Assembly (NCBI RefSeq): GCF_030813435.1
Contig: NZ_JAUSUG010000023.1
Coordinates: 29,780-93,779 of the forward strand
Direction: 5' to 3'
DNA from: Evansella vedderi
GTDB lineage: Bacteria; Bacillota; Bacilli; Bacillales; Salisediminibacteriaceae
DNA: 64,000 nt
Position 1 is the stretch's first letter. The number at the start of each line of letters is the position of its first letter. Made by a program: the position numbers and the translations under genes. The notes beneath the pieces were generated by a model, which did no database searches, was not told the origin of the DNA, and was given only the letters and a program-made list of their open reading frames with translations. Positions 45,585 to 51,975 of this stretch are shown piece by piece.

Positions 45585-45614
45585 AAAAACGGAGAGGTAA
45601 TCCCCTCCGTTTTT
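45585..45614. terminator. Bidirectional terminator
   Basis: AAAAACGGAGAGG (45585-45597) pairs with CCCCTCCGTTTTT (45602-45614) with one mismatch and has T-runs on both strands. It can stop the fadF transcript from the left and the DUF2922 transcript from the right. Confidence 0.8.
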
Positions 45615-45622
45615 CTATTTAG

Positions 45623-45666
45623 AGCGTGTTCAAAAGGGGAAAAAGCACCCCTTTTGAACAGACGCT
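45623..45666. repeat. AGCGTGTTCAAAA hairpin, copy 1
   Basis: AGCGTGTTCAAAAGGGG (45623-45639) pairs with CCCCTTTTGAACAGACGCT (45648-45666); its last base overlaps the first base of the DUF2922 stop codon on the minus strand. The same hairpin with a different loop occurs at 58896-58944. Confidence 0.75.
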
Positions 45667-45887
45667 TATAGTAAAATGTCCACTTGGTCTACTCTACGTT
45701 CTACTACGCGGGCCCTTCGTTTTCCAACTAGCCCTCCGTCGAAGGTTGCAAATACGTTACTTGCAATGATCGTATCCATCGCTTGAGCTACCGATTGTGG
45801 GTTGACTGGCTCTATTGGATCGTCGATAGAAATAGTCGCTGCTTTCCCATTCTCATTGGTAAAAATAAGTTCTAATCGTTTTGTCAT
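45666..45887 (-). CDS. DUF2922 family protein
   Basis: 73 residues (MTKRLELIFTNENGKAATIS, then IDDPIEPVNP and FATFDGGLVGKRRARVVERRV), a clear DUF2922 member. Function unknown. It usually lies with DUF1659 and YvrJ genes, as here. Strong GAGGAGGTG site upstream of ATG 45887. A hairpin repeat abuts its stop codon. Confidence 0.88.
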   Translation of the reverse strand: MTKRLELIFTNENGKAATISIDDPIEPVNPQSVAQAMDTIIASNVFATFDGGLVGKRRARVVERRVDQVDILL

Positions 45888-45925
45888 GTGTTTTCACCTC
45901 CTCTTCTAACTGACCTCGTAAAATC

Positions 45926-46138
45926 CTACTGAATTAATTCGTACGTGTTGCTTCGTTCTACCTTCTCTAATTCATTCTTTTGAAGAGAAGCTAGTGCCAT
46001 CGCAGCTTGGAATAGCTGCGTGCTTTCTGCCTGAGGGACGATATTGCGATAATGCTTCGCTTTGAAAACTGGTTCTCCCTCATCGTTATAGCCCGTAACA
46101 AAATGTAAAGATAATCGACTAAATACGATATCACCCAT
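45926..46138 (-). CDS. DUF1659 family protein
   Basis: 70 residues (MGDIVFSRLSLHFVTGYNDE, then EPVFKAKHYRNIVPQA and LFQAAMALASLQ), a typical DUF1659 protein of unknown function. ATG 46138 has AAAGGGGGTG upstream; the in-frame GTG at 46147 lies inside that site. First gene of a DUF1659-DUF2922-YvrJ operon whose promoter would lie in the inverted-repeat region to the right. Confidence 0.88.
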   Translation of the reverse strand: MGDIVFSRLSLHFVTGYNDEGEPVFKAKHYRNIVPQAESTQLFQAAMALASLQKNELEKVERSNTYELIQ

Positions 46139-46158
46139 GCTTTTCACCCCCTTTCACC

Positions 46159-46313
46159 TACTATGTAGACTTGAGAAGGCAAAAAGGAGGAGACTATTTT
46201 AAAAAAATGAAAATTTTTTCGTTGTTTGTGAACATTTTGTGACATAAAGGGAAACTTTTTTTGATTTTTTAAAAGTTTCCTCCTCCTTTTTGACGTTTCA
46301 AGTCTACATAGTA
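46159..46313. repeat. 35-bp imperfect inverted repeat enclosing 85 bases
   Basis: TACTATGTAGACTTGA at 46159 with the following AAAAAGGAGGAG, and its mirror CTCCTCCTTTTT...TCAAGTCTACATAGTA ending at 46313, match at 31 of 35 positions. A second, perfect 10-bp inverted repeat lies inside the right half: GGAAACTTTT (46250) with AAAAGTTTCC (46271). The left arm ends 21 bases upstream of the DUF1659 start. It may be two copies of an operator serving divergent promoters, or the ends of a small non-autonomous element. Confidence 0.7.
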
Positions 46314-46344
46314 AGCGAAGGATAGAATATTACAAACGAGGTGG

Positions 46345-46983
46345 TTGGGTAATGGAGAAATTAAAGCGATCTGTCATCAAAGAGGAATAAGCAAACTGGT
46401 AGATAATGGGTGGCTAGATGAGAGGAAGAATCCTGCTATTGGTTGGGATCATACAAAGCAGTATCGAGTGAATCTAATAAAACTACAAAGGGATCTGTTA
46501 GAGAAGGGGTACGTCTTACAAGATTACAAGATTAATCTTCAAGACTTCATGCCCCCTACTTAGGAAAAATTACAAATGGAAGGGTCAAAAAGGAAAATAG
46601 GAAGTGGCGAAAACTTCTCTATGATTTTTCAAAATGAAAATACAATACCAGAGATTACTACAGAAATTACTACAGAGATTACAACAAAAGACATGATCGC
46701 TGAGATCGTCACCTATCTCAATGAAAAAGCATGGGAGAACTTCCAAATGAATTCTAGAAAAACACAAGAGCTCGTAAGAGCGAGAATAAGAGAAGGATAT
46801 CGTTTAGAAGATTTCCAACAAGTCATCGATAACAAATGCTCAGATTGGTTACTAGATAAAAAATTGAGTAAGTTCCTCCGTCCAGAGACATTATTCGGTA
46901 CTAAATTTGAAGCTTATCTTAACGAACAAAGTACTGCCGTTGACGAAAGTGAGTTTGATCGCTATGTAAGGGGGGGAGAATAG
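46345..46983 (+). pseudogene. Phage replication protein remnant (conserved phage C-terminal domain)
   Basis: One frame from 46345 to 46983 broken by TAG at 46561. The upstream part (SKLVDNGWLDERKNPAIGWD, QYRVNLIKLQRDLLEKGYVL) looks like the winged-helix middle of a phage replisome organiser; the downstream part (IVTYLNEKAWENFQMNSRKT, VRARIREGYRLEDFQQVIDN, LRPETLFGTKFEAYLNE) is the conserved phage C-terminal domain (Phg_2220_C type). The N-terminal half is missing. Followed by another decayed phage gene, so this is the stump of a prophage replication module. Confidence 0.75.
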
Positions 46984-46985
46984 CC

Positions 46986-47212
46986 ATGGAGAAAAGGGAA
47001 ACAGCCCAACTACTAATAGAAATTGATCGATTTTCTCAAGGGAAGATGAAGCTAGAAGGAGCAACGTGGAGGCATGGCATTGACTAATGAAAGCACAAGA
47101 CGACAGTGAAGTGATCCGCCGCTTAGACCAACATGTGTTGCAATATAAATACCCCCTAACGATTGACGAAAATGCCCTAAGAAAAGCTAATTACAATTAT
47201 TGGAATGGGTGA
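46986..47212 (+). pseudogene. Phage helicase-loader-like gene remnant
   Basis: From ATG 46986: MEKRETAQLLIEIDRFSQGK, then MKLEGAT, then a frameshift; in the next frame VEAWH is followed by TGA, then LMKAQDDSEVIRRLDQHVLQ and YKYPLTIDEN to 47212. This is the N-terminal part of a phage replication accessory protein (helicase-loader-like), damaged by at least one frameshift and one stop. It is the gene expected after a replisome organiser, confirming prophage decay. Confidence 0.65.
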
Positions 47213-47252
47213 TAGAATAAAAGGAACAGTATTGAAAATTTTGGAGGGACTT

Positions 47253-48002
47253 ATGGGAAAAAGTCAGTATATTAGTTTTGCCATTATCGTTGGATTGGTT
47301 ATTGCAGTGAGTATATTCTTTAGAGACCCTGTGGAAGAGGTTAGTGAGGTTGTTGAAGGTGATGAGGAAACCCTAACAATAATAGAGGAATTAGAGCAGG
47401 AAGTTGCAGAGTTACATGTACATATTGAAGAATTAAATGAGGAGTTTTCCGAATACCGGGTAACCTCGATTAATGAGAAAGCAGCATTACAACAAGATCA
47501 TGCAACGGTATTACATGAGATGTTCCATCTATATGAAATGCTGGTAGATAGTGAAATTATTATGAACTATTACCATGATGGAGCAGAAATGAAGTATAAG
47601 GAAGTGGGGAATAGTGAAATAGTATATGTTGCTGACTACGGCAATAGTCAATACAATTTAACTGTAATTACTAGAGGTAGTCAGTATGGAATAAGTCTTT
47701 ATTTGTACGAGCCTTCTCCAGAGGACGGGATCAATTGGAGCAGTGGAACGTTGAATTCGGTCTCTCAGCATGGTGGCATTATTACGGATGAGGAAATTGC
47801 CAGAGTCTCCGTGAAACAGCAGTCAGGGCAACAAGAGGCAACCATTAAACAAATGGAGGACGTAGTAAGAGTTTGGTTTGCGTCCTTTGGTGATTGGGAG
47901 AATCGTGATTTGACAATTGAAGCATTCGATAAGGATGGGTATGTCCTTTGGAAAGGAGGATGGGATGAAGGTCAATATTTCAGTGGAAGAACGGATAATT
48001 AG
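47253..48002 (+). CDS. Hypothetical membrane-anchored coiled-coil protein
   Basis: About 249 residues; not recognised. One membrane segment (about residues 5-23, ISFAIIVGLVIAVSIFF), then an acidic heptad-like coiled coil (about 35-80: IIEELEQEVAELHVHIEELN), then a soluble outer domain with several aromatic pairs, including DLTIEAFDKDGYVLWKGGWD. Topology suggests an extracytoplasmic C-terminus. ATG 47253 is chosen because GGAGGG is 5 bases upstream; the in-frame ATG at 47205 has no site and overlaps the phage remnant. Followed by a terminator, so a single-gene unit. Confidence 0.65.
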   Translation: MGKSQYISFAIIVGLVIAVSIFFRDPVEEVSEVVEGDEETLTIIEELEQEVAELHVHIEELNEEFSEYRVTSINEKAALQQDHATVLHEMFHLYEMLVDSEIIMNYYHDGAEMKYKEVGNSEIVYVADYGNSQYNLTVITRGSQYGISLYLYEPSPEDGINWSSGTLNSVSQHGGIITDEEIARVSVKQQSGQQEATIKQMEDVVRVWFASFGDWENRDLTIEAFDKDGYVLWKGGWDEGQYFSGRTDN

Positions 48003-48015
48003 GGTTGCTTAAATG

Positions 48016-48045
48016 AACACGTGCTCTTGAGGTACGTGTTTTTTC
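48016..48045 (+). terminator. Rho-independent terminator
   Basis: AACACGTGCTC (48016) pairs with GAGGTACGTGTT through AACACGT/ACGTGTT and CTC/GAG, followed by TTTTTC. Confidence 0.75.
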
Positions 48046-48199
48046 TTTGTGAAAGGCTGTTTTCGTAAACATTCCCGATCAGTTGATCAGTTTGATAAAA
48101 AGTACTTAAGCGTGGTATAAGTGTAGAAGAAACAGGGACATTAATTTTGAGATAACCGTTTGGCCTGGTATCCCATTATGAGAGGATTTGAATTTAATT

Positions 48200-49195
48200 A
48201 TGACAGATAATTTTTGGCGTGATCTCCCACGACCTTTTTTTATACTAGCACCAATGGAAGAAGTGACAGATGTTGTTTTTCGCCATGTAGTGAGTGAAGC
48301 AGCTAGACCTGATGTGTTTTTTACAGAGTTTGCAAACAGCGAGAGTTATTGTCATCCGGATGGAAACAAAAGTGTACGTGGGCGTTTGACTTTTACAGAG
48401 GATGAACAACCAATTGTCGCCCATATATGGGGGGATAAACCTGAGAATTTTCGACAAATGAGTATTGGTATGGCTGAACTCGGGTTTAAGGGTGTGGATA
48501 TCAATATGGGCTGTCCTGTACCTAATGTGGCTCGGCACGGGAAGGGAAGTGGCCTTATCCTTCGACCAGATGTTGCCGCAGAATTAATACAAGCAGCAAA
48601 AGCAGGAGGATTGCCAGTAAGTGTAAAGACAAGGCTTGGTTTCACAGAAATAGACGAATGGCGCGAATGGCTGACACATATATTGAAACAAGATATCGTT
48701 AATCTTTCCATTCATCTGCGAACAAGAGAGGAAATGAGTAAAGTAGCTGCTCATTGGGAGCTGATCCCCGAGATAAAGAAACTTCGAGACCAGGTAGCAC
48801 CAGAAACACTCTTGACCATCAATGGTGATATTCTTGACCGTCAAACTGGCTTGAAGCTCGCCCGTCAATATGATGTGGATGGGGTTATGATTGGCCGTGG
48901 TATTTTCCATAATCCATTTGCCTTTGAAAAAGAGCCGAAAGAGCACAGTAGTAAGGAATTACTCGATCTTTTACGATTGCATATGGATCTCCATGATAAA
49001 TATTCCCATTTAGAGCTCCGTCCGTTTAAAGCCCTTCATCGCTTTTTCAAGATATATGTCAAAGGATTTTCCGGAGCGAGTGCATTAAGAAATCAACTAA
49101 TGAGCACAGAATCAACAGATGAAGTGCGTGAACTGCTCGATAACTTTGAATTGGGACAAGGGGATAGGGACAAAGGGACAGGTAGAGGCCACTGA
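48200..49195 (+). CDS. tRNA-dihydrouridine synthase
   Basis: About 331 residues, FMN TIM-barrel Dus family with DusC-like spacing. [15 protein letters not shown] at the start, [20 protein letters not shown] (flavin loop), [15 protein letters not shown] and [14 protein letters not shown]. Reduces uridine in the tRNA D-loop. ATG 48200 gives the usual start; AGAGGA lies 13 bases upstream, and the in-frame TTG 48188 is too close to it. The last ten codons ([10 protein letters not shown]) and the stop are contributed by the hairpin repeat beginning at 49155, an addition not expected in the family. Confidence 0.88.
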   Translation: MTDNFWRDLPRPFFILAPMEEVTDVVFRHVVSEAARPDVFFTEFANSESYCHPDGNKSVRGRLTFTEDEQPIVAHIWGDKPENFRQMSIGMAELGFKGVDINMGCPVPNVARHGKGSGLILRPDVAAELIQAAKAGGLPVSVKTRLGFTEIDEWREWLTHILKQDIVNLSIHLRTREEMSKVAAHWELIPEIKKLRDQVAPETLLTINGDILDRQTGLKLARQYDVDGVMIGRGIFHNPFAFEKEPKEHSSKELLDLLRLHMDLHDKYSHLELRPFKALHRFFKIYVKGFSGASALRNQLMSTESTDEVRELLDNFELGQGDRDKGTGRGH

Positions 49196-49430
49196 AAAAG
49201 GGTGTTTTTTCCTTTTTTCAGTGGCCTCGACGCAATCAGCGAAGCCGTTGCAAGTTTTTGCCTGCTATGAGTGGTTTTTTCATAGCAGGCGTGCAACGCG
49301 CGGAGCGATTGCTATTTCTCAGCGAAAAAAAGTGGTGCTTTTCCACTTTTTTAGTCCCTCTAAGCAGTGGGCGAAGCCGTTGCAATTTAACTATCCGAGT
49401 TTTTCAGCAGCCTGAACCTATCCACGTGTC
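49155..49430. repeat. Intergenic hairpin repeat, copy A (three hairpins)
   Basis: GAGGCCACTGAAAAAGG (49185-49201) pairs with CCTTTTTTCAGTGGCCTC (49211-49228); GCCTGCTATGA (49260-49270) with TCATAGCAGGC (49280-49290); AAAAAAGTGG (49326-49335) with CCACTTTTTT (49343-49352). Each hairpin is followed by a (G)GCGAAGCCGTTGCAA-like spacer at about 49238 and 49370 (49292 is a mirrored version). It ends with TGAACCTATCCACGTGTCCC, which recurs at the end of copy B (51315). It starts inside the dus reading frame and supplies its stop codon. The region 49196-49522 contains no gene. Confidence 0.75.
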
Positions 49431-49522
49431 CCAAAAAAATATACCCGCAATCAACGAATGCGGGTAAGAATCTCTTATTCAATCGACAAAATCTATTAAA
49501 ACCTAGGTGGTGACAGGCACCA

Positions 49523-50569
49523 CTAATTACTAAACGGGAGATGTGAGCTGTGAAGCGTAATTTTTAGGTCGCCATCGTCATTTCTTGTAAAAGCAAAAGT
49601 GTACTCTACTTCTACAGGATCTCCGCCATCAGCTGGTGTAAAGTAATATACTCCCATAGTTACAGCTTTATTTCCTACAATTTGAACCCCTTCGTTTTCC
49701 CAACGTACATCTAACCAAGGAGTAATTGCAAAACCACTATCCTCGGAAATATCTCCACCTATGAAATATGACAAAGCACTTTCAAAGGTACCACGGTGAC
49801 GTTCTTCTAAAGCTAAAGTTGGTTTGAAAAGAACTTCGCCCATGTCATAACCATAGAAACGTTCGATATGCTCAATAGCAGCTGCTTCGTAGTCGCCACC
49901 CTCGCTGTATACTTCACCGATATGAACAATTCCTTCTCCCCAGTTTACCTGGAATTCTAGAACTTCCTCTTCTGTGATTGCTTGTGGAGCAGGACTAAAC
50001 GGTAAATGAGAGCTGTGAAGGATAATTTTCATGTCGCCATCATCATTTTTTGTAAAAGAGAAAGTGTATTCTACTTCTACAGGCTCTCCACCATTAGCTG
50101 GTGTGAAATAATATACACCCATACTTGTAGCCTTATTTCCTTCAATTAAAACTCCTTCATTTTCCCAACGTACATCTGACCAAGGAGTAATAGCGAAACC
50201 GCCATCCTCAGCAATGTCTCCGCCGATGAAGTAAGATAAAGCACTTTCAAAGGTACCACGGAAACGTTCCTCTAAAGCTAAAGTTGGTTTGAAAAGAACT
50301 TCACTCATGTCATAACCATAGAATCGTTCGATATGCTCAACAGCAGCAGCTTCATAGTCGCCACCTTCGCTGTATACTTCACCAATATGTACAATTCCTT
50401 CTCCCCAGCTTTGCTGAAATGCTAGAACTTCCTCTTCTGTAATGCTATGCGTTAATTCTACTGTTTCTTCTACAGAATCAGCATCAGCTACGTTGTCATT
50501 CGAGCATGCAGTTGTAGTTAGTAGTGCAACTGACAATAATGCAATACCCATCATTTTAAATCTTTTCAT
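49523..50569 (-). CDS. Lipoprotein with two near-identical tandem domains
   Basis: 348 residues. Lipoprotein signal ending in a Cys about residue 22 (LLTTTAC), then an acidic spacer, then two copies of a 150-residue domain (about 43-192 and 198-347). Both copies run from ITEEEVLxFQ through SWGEGIVHIGEVYSEGGDYE or the equivalent, ERFYGYDM, EVLFKPTLALEER, ALSYFIGGD and GVYYFTPA to ILHSSHLPFS. The domain resembles SnoaL/NTF2-like proteins often mis-annotated as phosphoribosyl-AMP cyclohydrolase; function unknown. ATG 50569 rather than 50572 fits the GGTGGGG site. It faces an XRE regulator gene across a perfect palindrome that is probably its operator. Confidence 0.8.
   Translation of the reverse strand: MKRFKMMGIALLSVALLTTTACSNDNVADADSVEETVELTHSITEEEVLAFQQSWGEGIVHIGEVYSEGGDYEAAAVEHIERFYGYDMSEVLFKPTLALEERFRGTFESALSYFIGGDIAEDGGFAITPWSDVRWENEGVLIEGNKATSMGVYYFTPANGGEPVEVEYTFSFTKNDDGDMKIILHSSHLPFSPAPQAITEEEVLEFQVNWGEGIVHIGEVYSEGGDYEAAAIEHIERFYGYDMGEVLFKPTLALEERHRGTFESALSYFIGGDISEDSGFAITPWLDVRWENEGVQIVGNKAVTMGVYYFTPADGGDPVEVEYTFAFTRNDDGDLKITLHSSHLPFSN
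49529..50443 (-). repeat. Intragenic tandem duplication, period 465 bp
   Basis: Units at 49994-50443 (first domain) and 49529-49978 (second). Long stretches are nearly the same base for base, for example the region coding IHIGEVYSEGGDYEAAA-like residues, so the duplication is recent. The joint codes PAPQ. Confidence 0.8.
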
Positions 50570-50603
50570 CATTTCCCCACCTTTTTTATTTTAAGTTGAT
50601 AAC

Positions 50604-50637
50604 TTTTAGTTAACTATATTAATATAGTTAACTAAAA
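50604..50637. promoter_or_regulatory. 34-bp perfect palindrome, probable operator
   Basis: TTTTAGTTAACTATATT (50604-50620) is followed directly by its exact reverse complement AATATAGTTAACTAAAA (50621-50637). It lies 35 bases upstream of the lipoprotein start and about 190 bases upstream of the XRE regulator, between divergent genes. The two GTTAAC cores are 20 bases apart centre to centre, suiting a dimer or tetramer of an XRE-type repressor. Confidence 0.7.
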
Positions 50638-50824
50638 TGCAACAACAGAAATAATAATATCAGTTATATAATGCAAAAACAACTATTTTTATAGAAAAAT
50701 ATGGTTGAATTTTATTCATTCAATTTAAAAAGATTTTGATAAAATGTTTTGATATAATTTAAGGAATCGAAAAAAAATTATATGAATAGAAACATTTTAG
50801 TTGCTAAGGTGGGAGAACGAGCCA

Positions 50825-51217
50825 ATGCCAGATTTTAAGAGAAGACTTAAGAGGTTGAGAAAGCAAAATAATTTAACTCAACAAGAAGTTGGAGATAAAA
50901 TACAAGTTTCTAAAGTTGCGGTTTCTGGTTATGAAAATGGGGTACGTACCCCAGAGATCAGTACATTAAAGAAGATAGCTGATTTATTTAATACATCAAT
51001 TGATTATTTAGTAGGCTATTCCGATATCCCAGAGAAATCCAGCGATTATATTAATCCGACGGTTACTCATTCTGTCTCTGATACTGGGATACTTGAAGGT
51101 AGATATAAAATAATTATTGATGATGAAGAAGTTGATGAGGAGCTAATAGAGGAAGCCATAGATTATATTAGAGCAAAGCGGATTATGCGGGACAAAAGGA
51201 CAGGTAGAGACCACTGA
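50825..51217 (+). CDS. XRE family transcriptional regulator
   Basis: 130 residues. N-terminal HTH_3 domain (FKRRLKRLRKQNNLTQQEVG, then VSKVAVSGYENGVRTPEIST, LFNTSIDYLVGY), typical of phage/ICE-type repressors; C-terminal acidic segment (IIIDDEEVDEELIEEAIDYI). ATG 50825 is preceded by AGGTGGGAG. The last residues RDKRTGRDH and the stop come from the hairpin repeat at 51187, the same tail as at the end of the Dus protein. Likely regulates the divergent lipoprotein gene and itself through the palindrome at 50604. Confidence 0.85.
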   Translation: MPDFKRRLKRLRKQNNLTQQEVGDKIQVSKVAVSGYENGVRTPEISTLKKIADLFNTSIDYLVGYSDIPEKSSDYINPTVTHSVSDTGILEGRYKIIIDDEEVDEELIEEAIDYIRAKRIMRDKRTGRDH

Positions 51218-51345
51218 AAAAGGGCGTTCTTTGAGCCCACTGAAAAAGATCGCTTTTTATCTTTTTCAGTGGTCTCGAACAGGTACCGCGTCCCACAGAT
51301 GAACGGGGCAATGAACCTATCCCCGTGCCCCTTCAAAAAAGGTTA
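51187..51345. repeat. Intergenic hairpin repeat, copy B
   Basis: GAGACCACTGAAAAAG (51207-51222) pairs with CTTTTTCAGTGGTCTC (51261-51276), or CCACTGAAAAAGAT (51237-51250) with ATCTTTTTCAGTGG (51259-51272); the two foldings exclude each other. It begins GCGGGACAAAAGGACAGGTAGAG like copy A (GGGACAAAGGGACAGGTAGAG) and ends TGAACCTATCCCCGTGCCCC. It overlaps the XRE gene end. Confidence 0.75.
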
Positions 51346-51424
51346 ATCATTTGACGCATCGGCTAAACCGTAATAGTATTATGGTATGGTAGACTAGCCT
51401 TAAATCAATATCGGGGGTACTGGA

Positions 51425-51571
51425 ATGAAAATATTCGTAACACTGCTTTTAGTTCTTGCAATTATTTCGCTCGTCGTTGGAGTAAAAAAGAAGCAGCGTA
51501 ACATGATCATAATCTCTAGTTTAGCAAGTGTTGGTTTTCTTGTATTGTATATGGTTTTATTTCGGTTTTAA
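51425..51571 (+). CDS. Small membrane protein, 48 residues
   Basis: From ATG 51425 to TAA 51569-51571. Two hydrophobic segments (MKIFVTLLLVLAIISLVVGV and ISSLASVGFLVLYMVLF) separated by the basic loop KKKQRN. GGGGGTAC precedes the start. Not recognised. The pattern is that of the short two-helix membrane proteins common in Bacillaceae. A terminator follows at 51624. Confidence 0.6.
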   Translation: MKIFVTLLLVLAIISLVVGVKKKQRNMIIISSLASVGFLVLYMVLFRF

Positions 51572-51975
51572 CATAGACTGTGCTAAATTATAATATCGTG
51601 CTAAGCTTAGAAAACGTGTGAAGGCGTCATTACGAGTTATTGTAATGATGCTTTTTTTTGTAGAAAAAGTATCCTTTGTCTTTCGTATTTGACCATTACT
51701 ACGTAGCAAAGGTAGGTAAATGTAATAAGGAAGCACACTTCATAATTAAAATTGATATGTGCTTTTGACTTTTTTATGTACTTTTACCTATAGAAACCAA
51801 TAGTAAAAGTTGAGTTATGATAGCCAGATTAGGTAATTCCAACAATGGTCTATTGACACACATATTAGACATTGGCTTGTTGTGAAAATCATATCAATTA
51901 AAATAAGAAAACCAAAATACAATTGATTAGTTAATTTATCGAATGCTATTTATGAAATGATTGGAGGAAAACCTT
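51572..51975. other. Intergenic region before cadA
   Basis: No gene. Contains the terminator at 51624-51659 and a TTGACA at 51853-51858 (possible -35, no good -10 at normal spacing). I did not find an obvious ArsR/CadC-type operator. Confidence 0.45.
51624..51659 (+). terminator. Rho-independent terminator
   Basis: GCGTCATTAC (51624-51633) pairs with GTAATGATGC (51642-51651), one G-T pair, followed by eight T. Confidence 0.88.
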
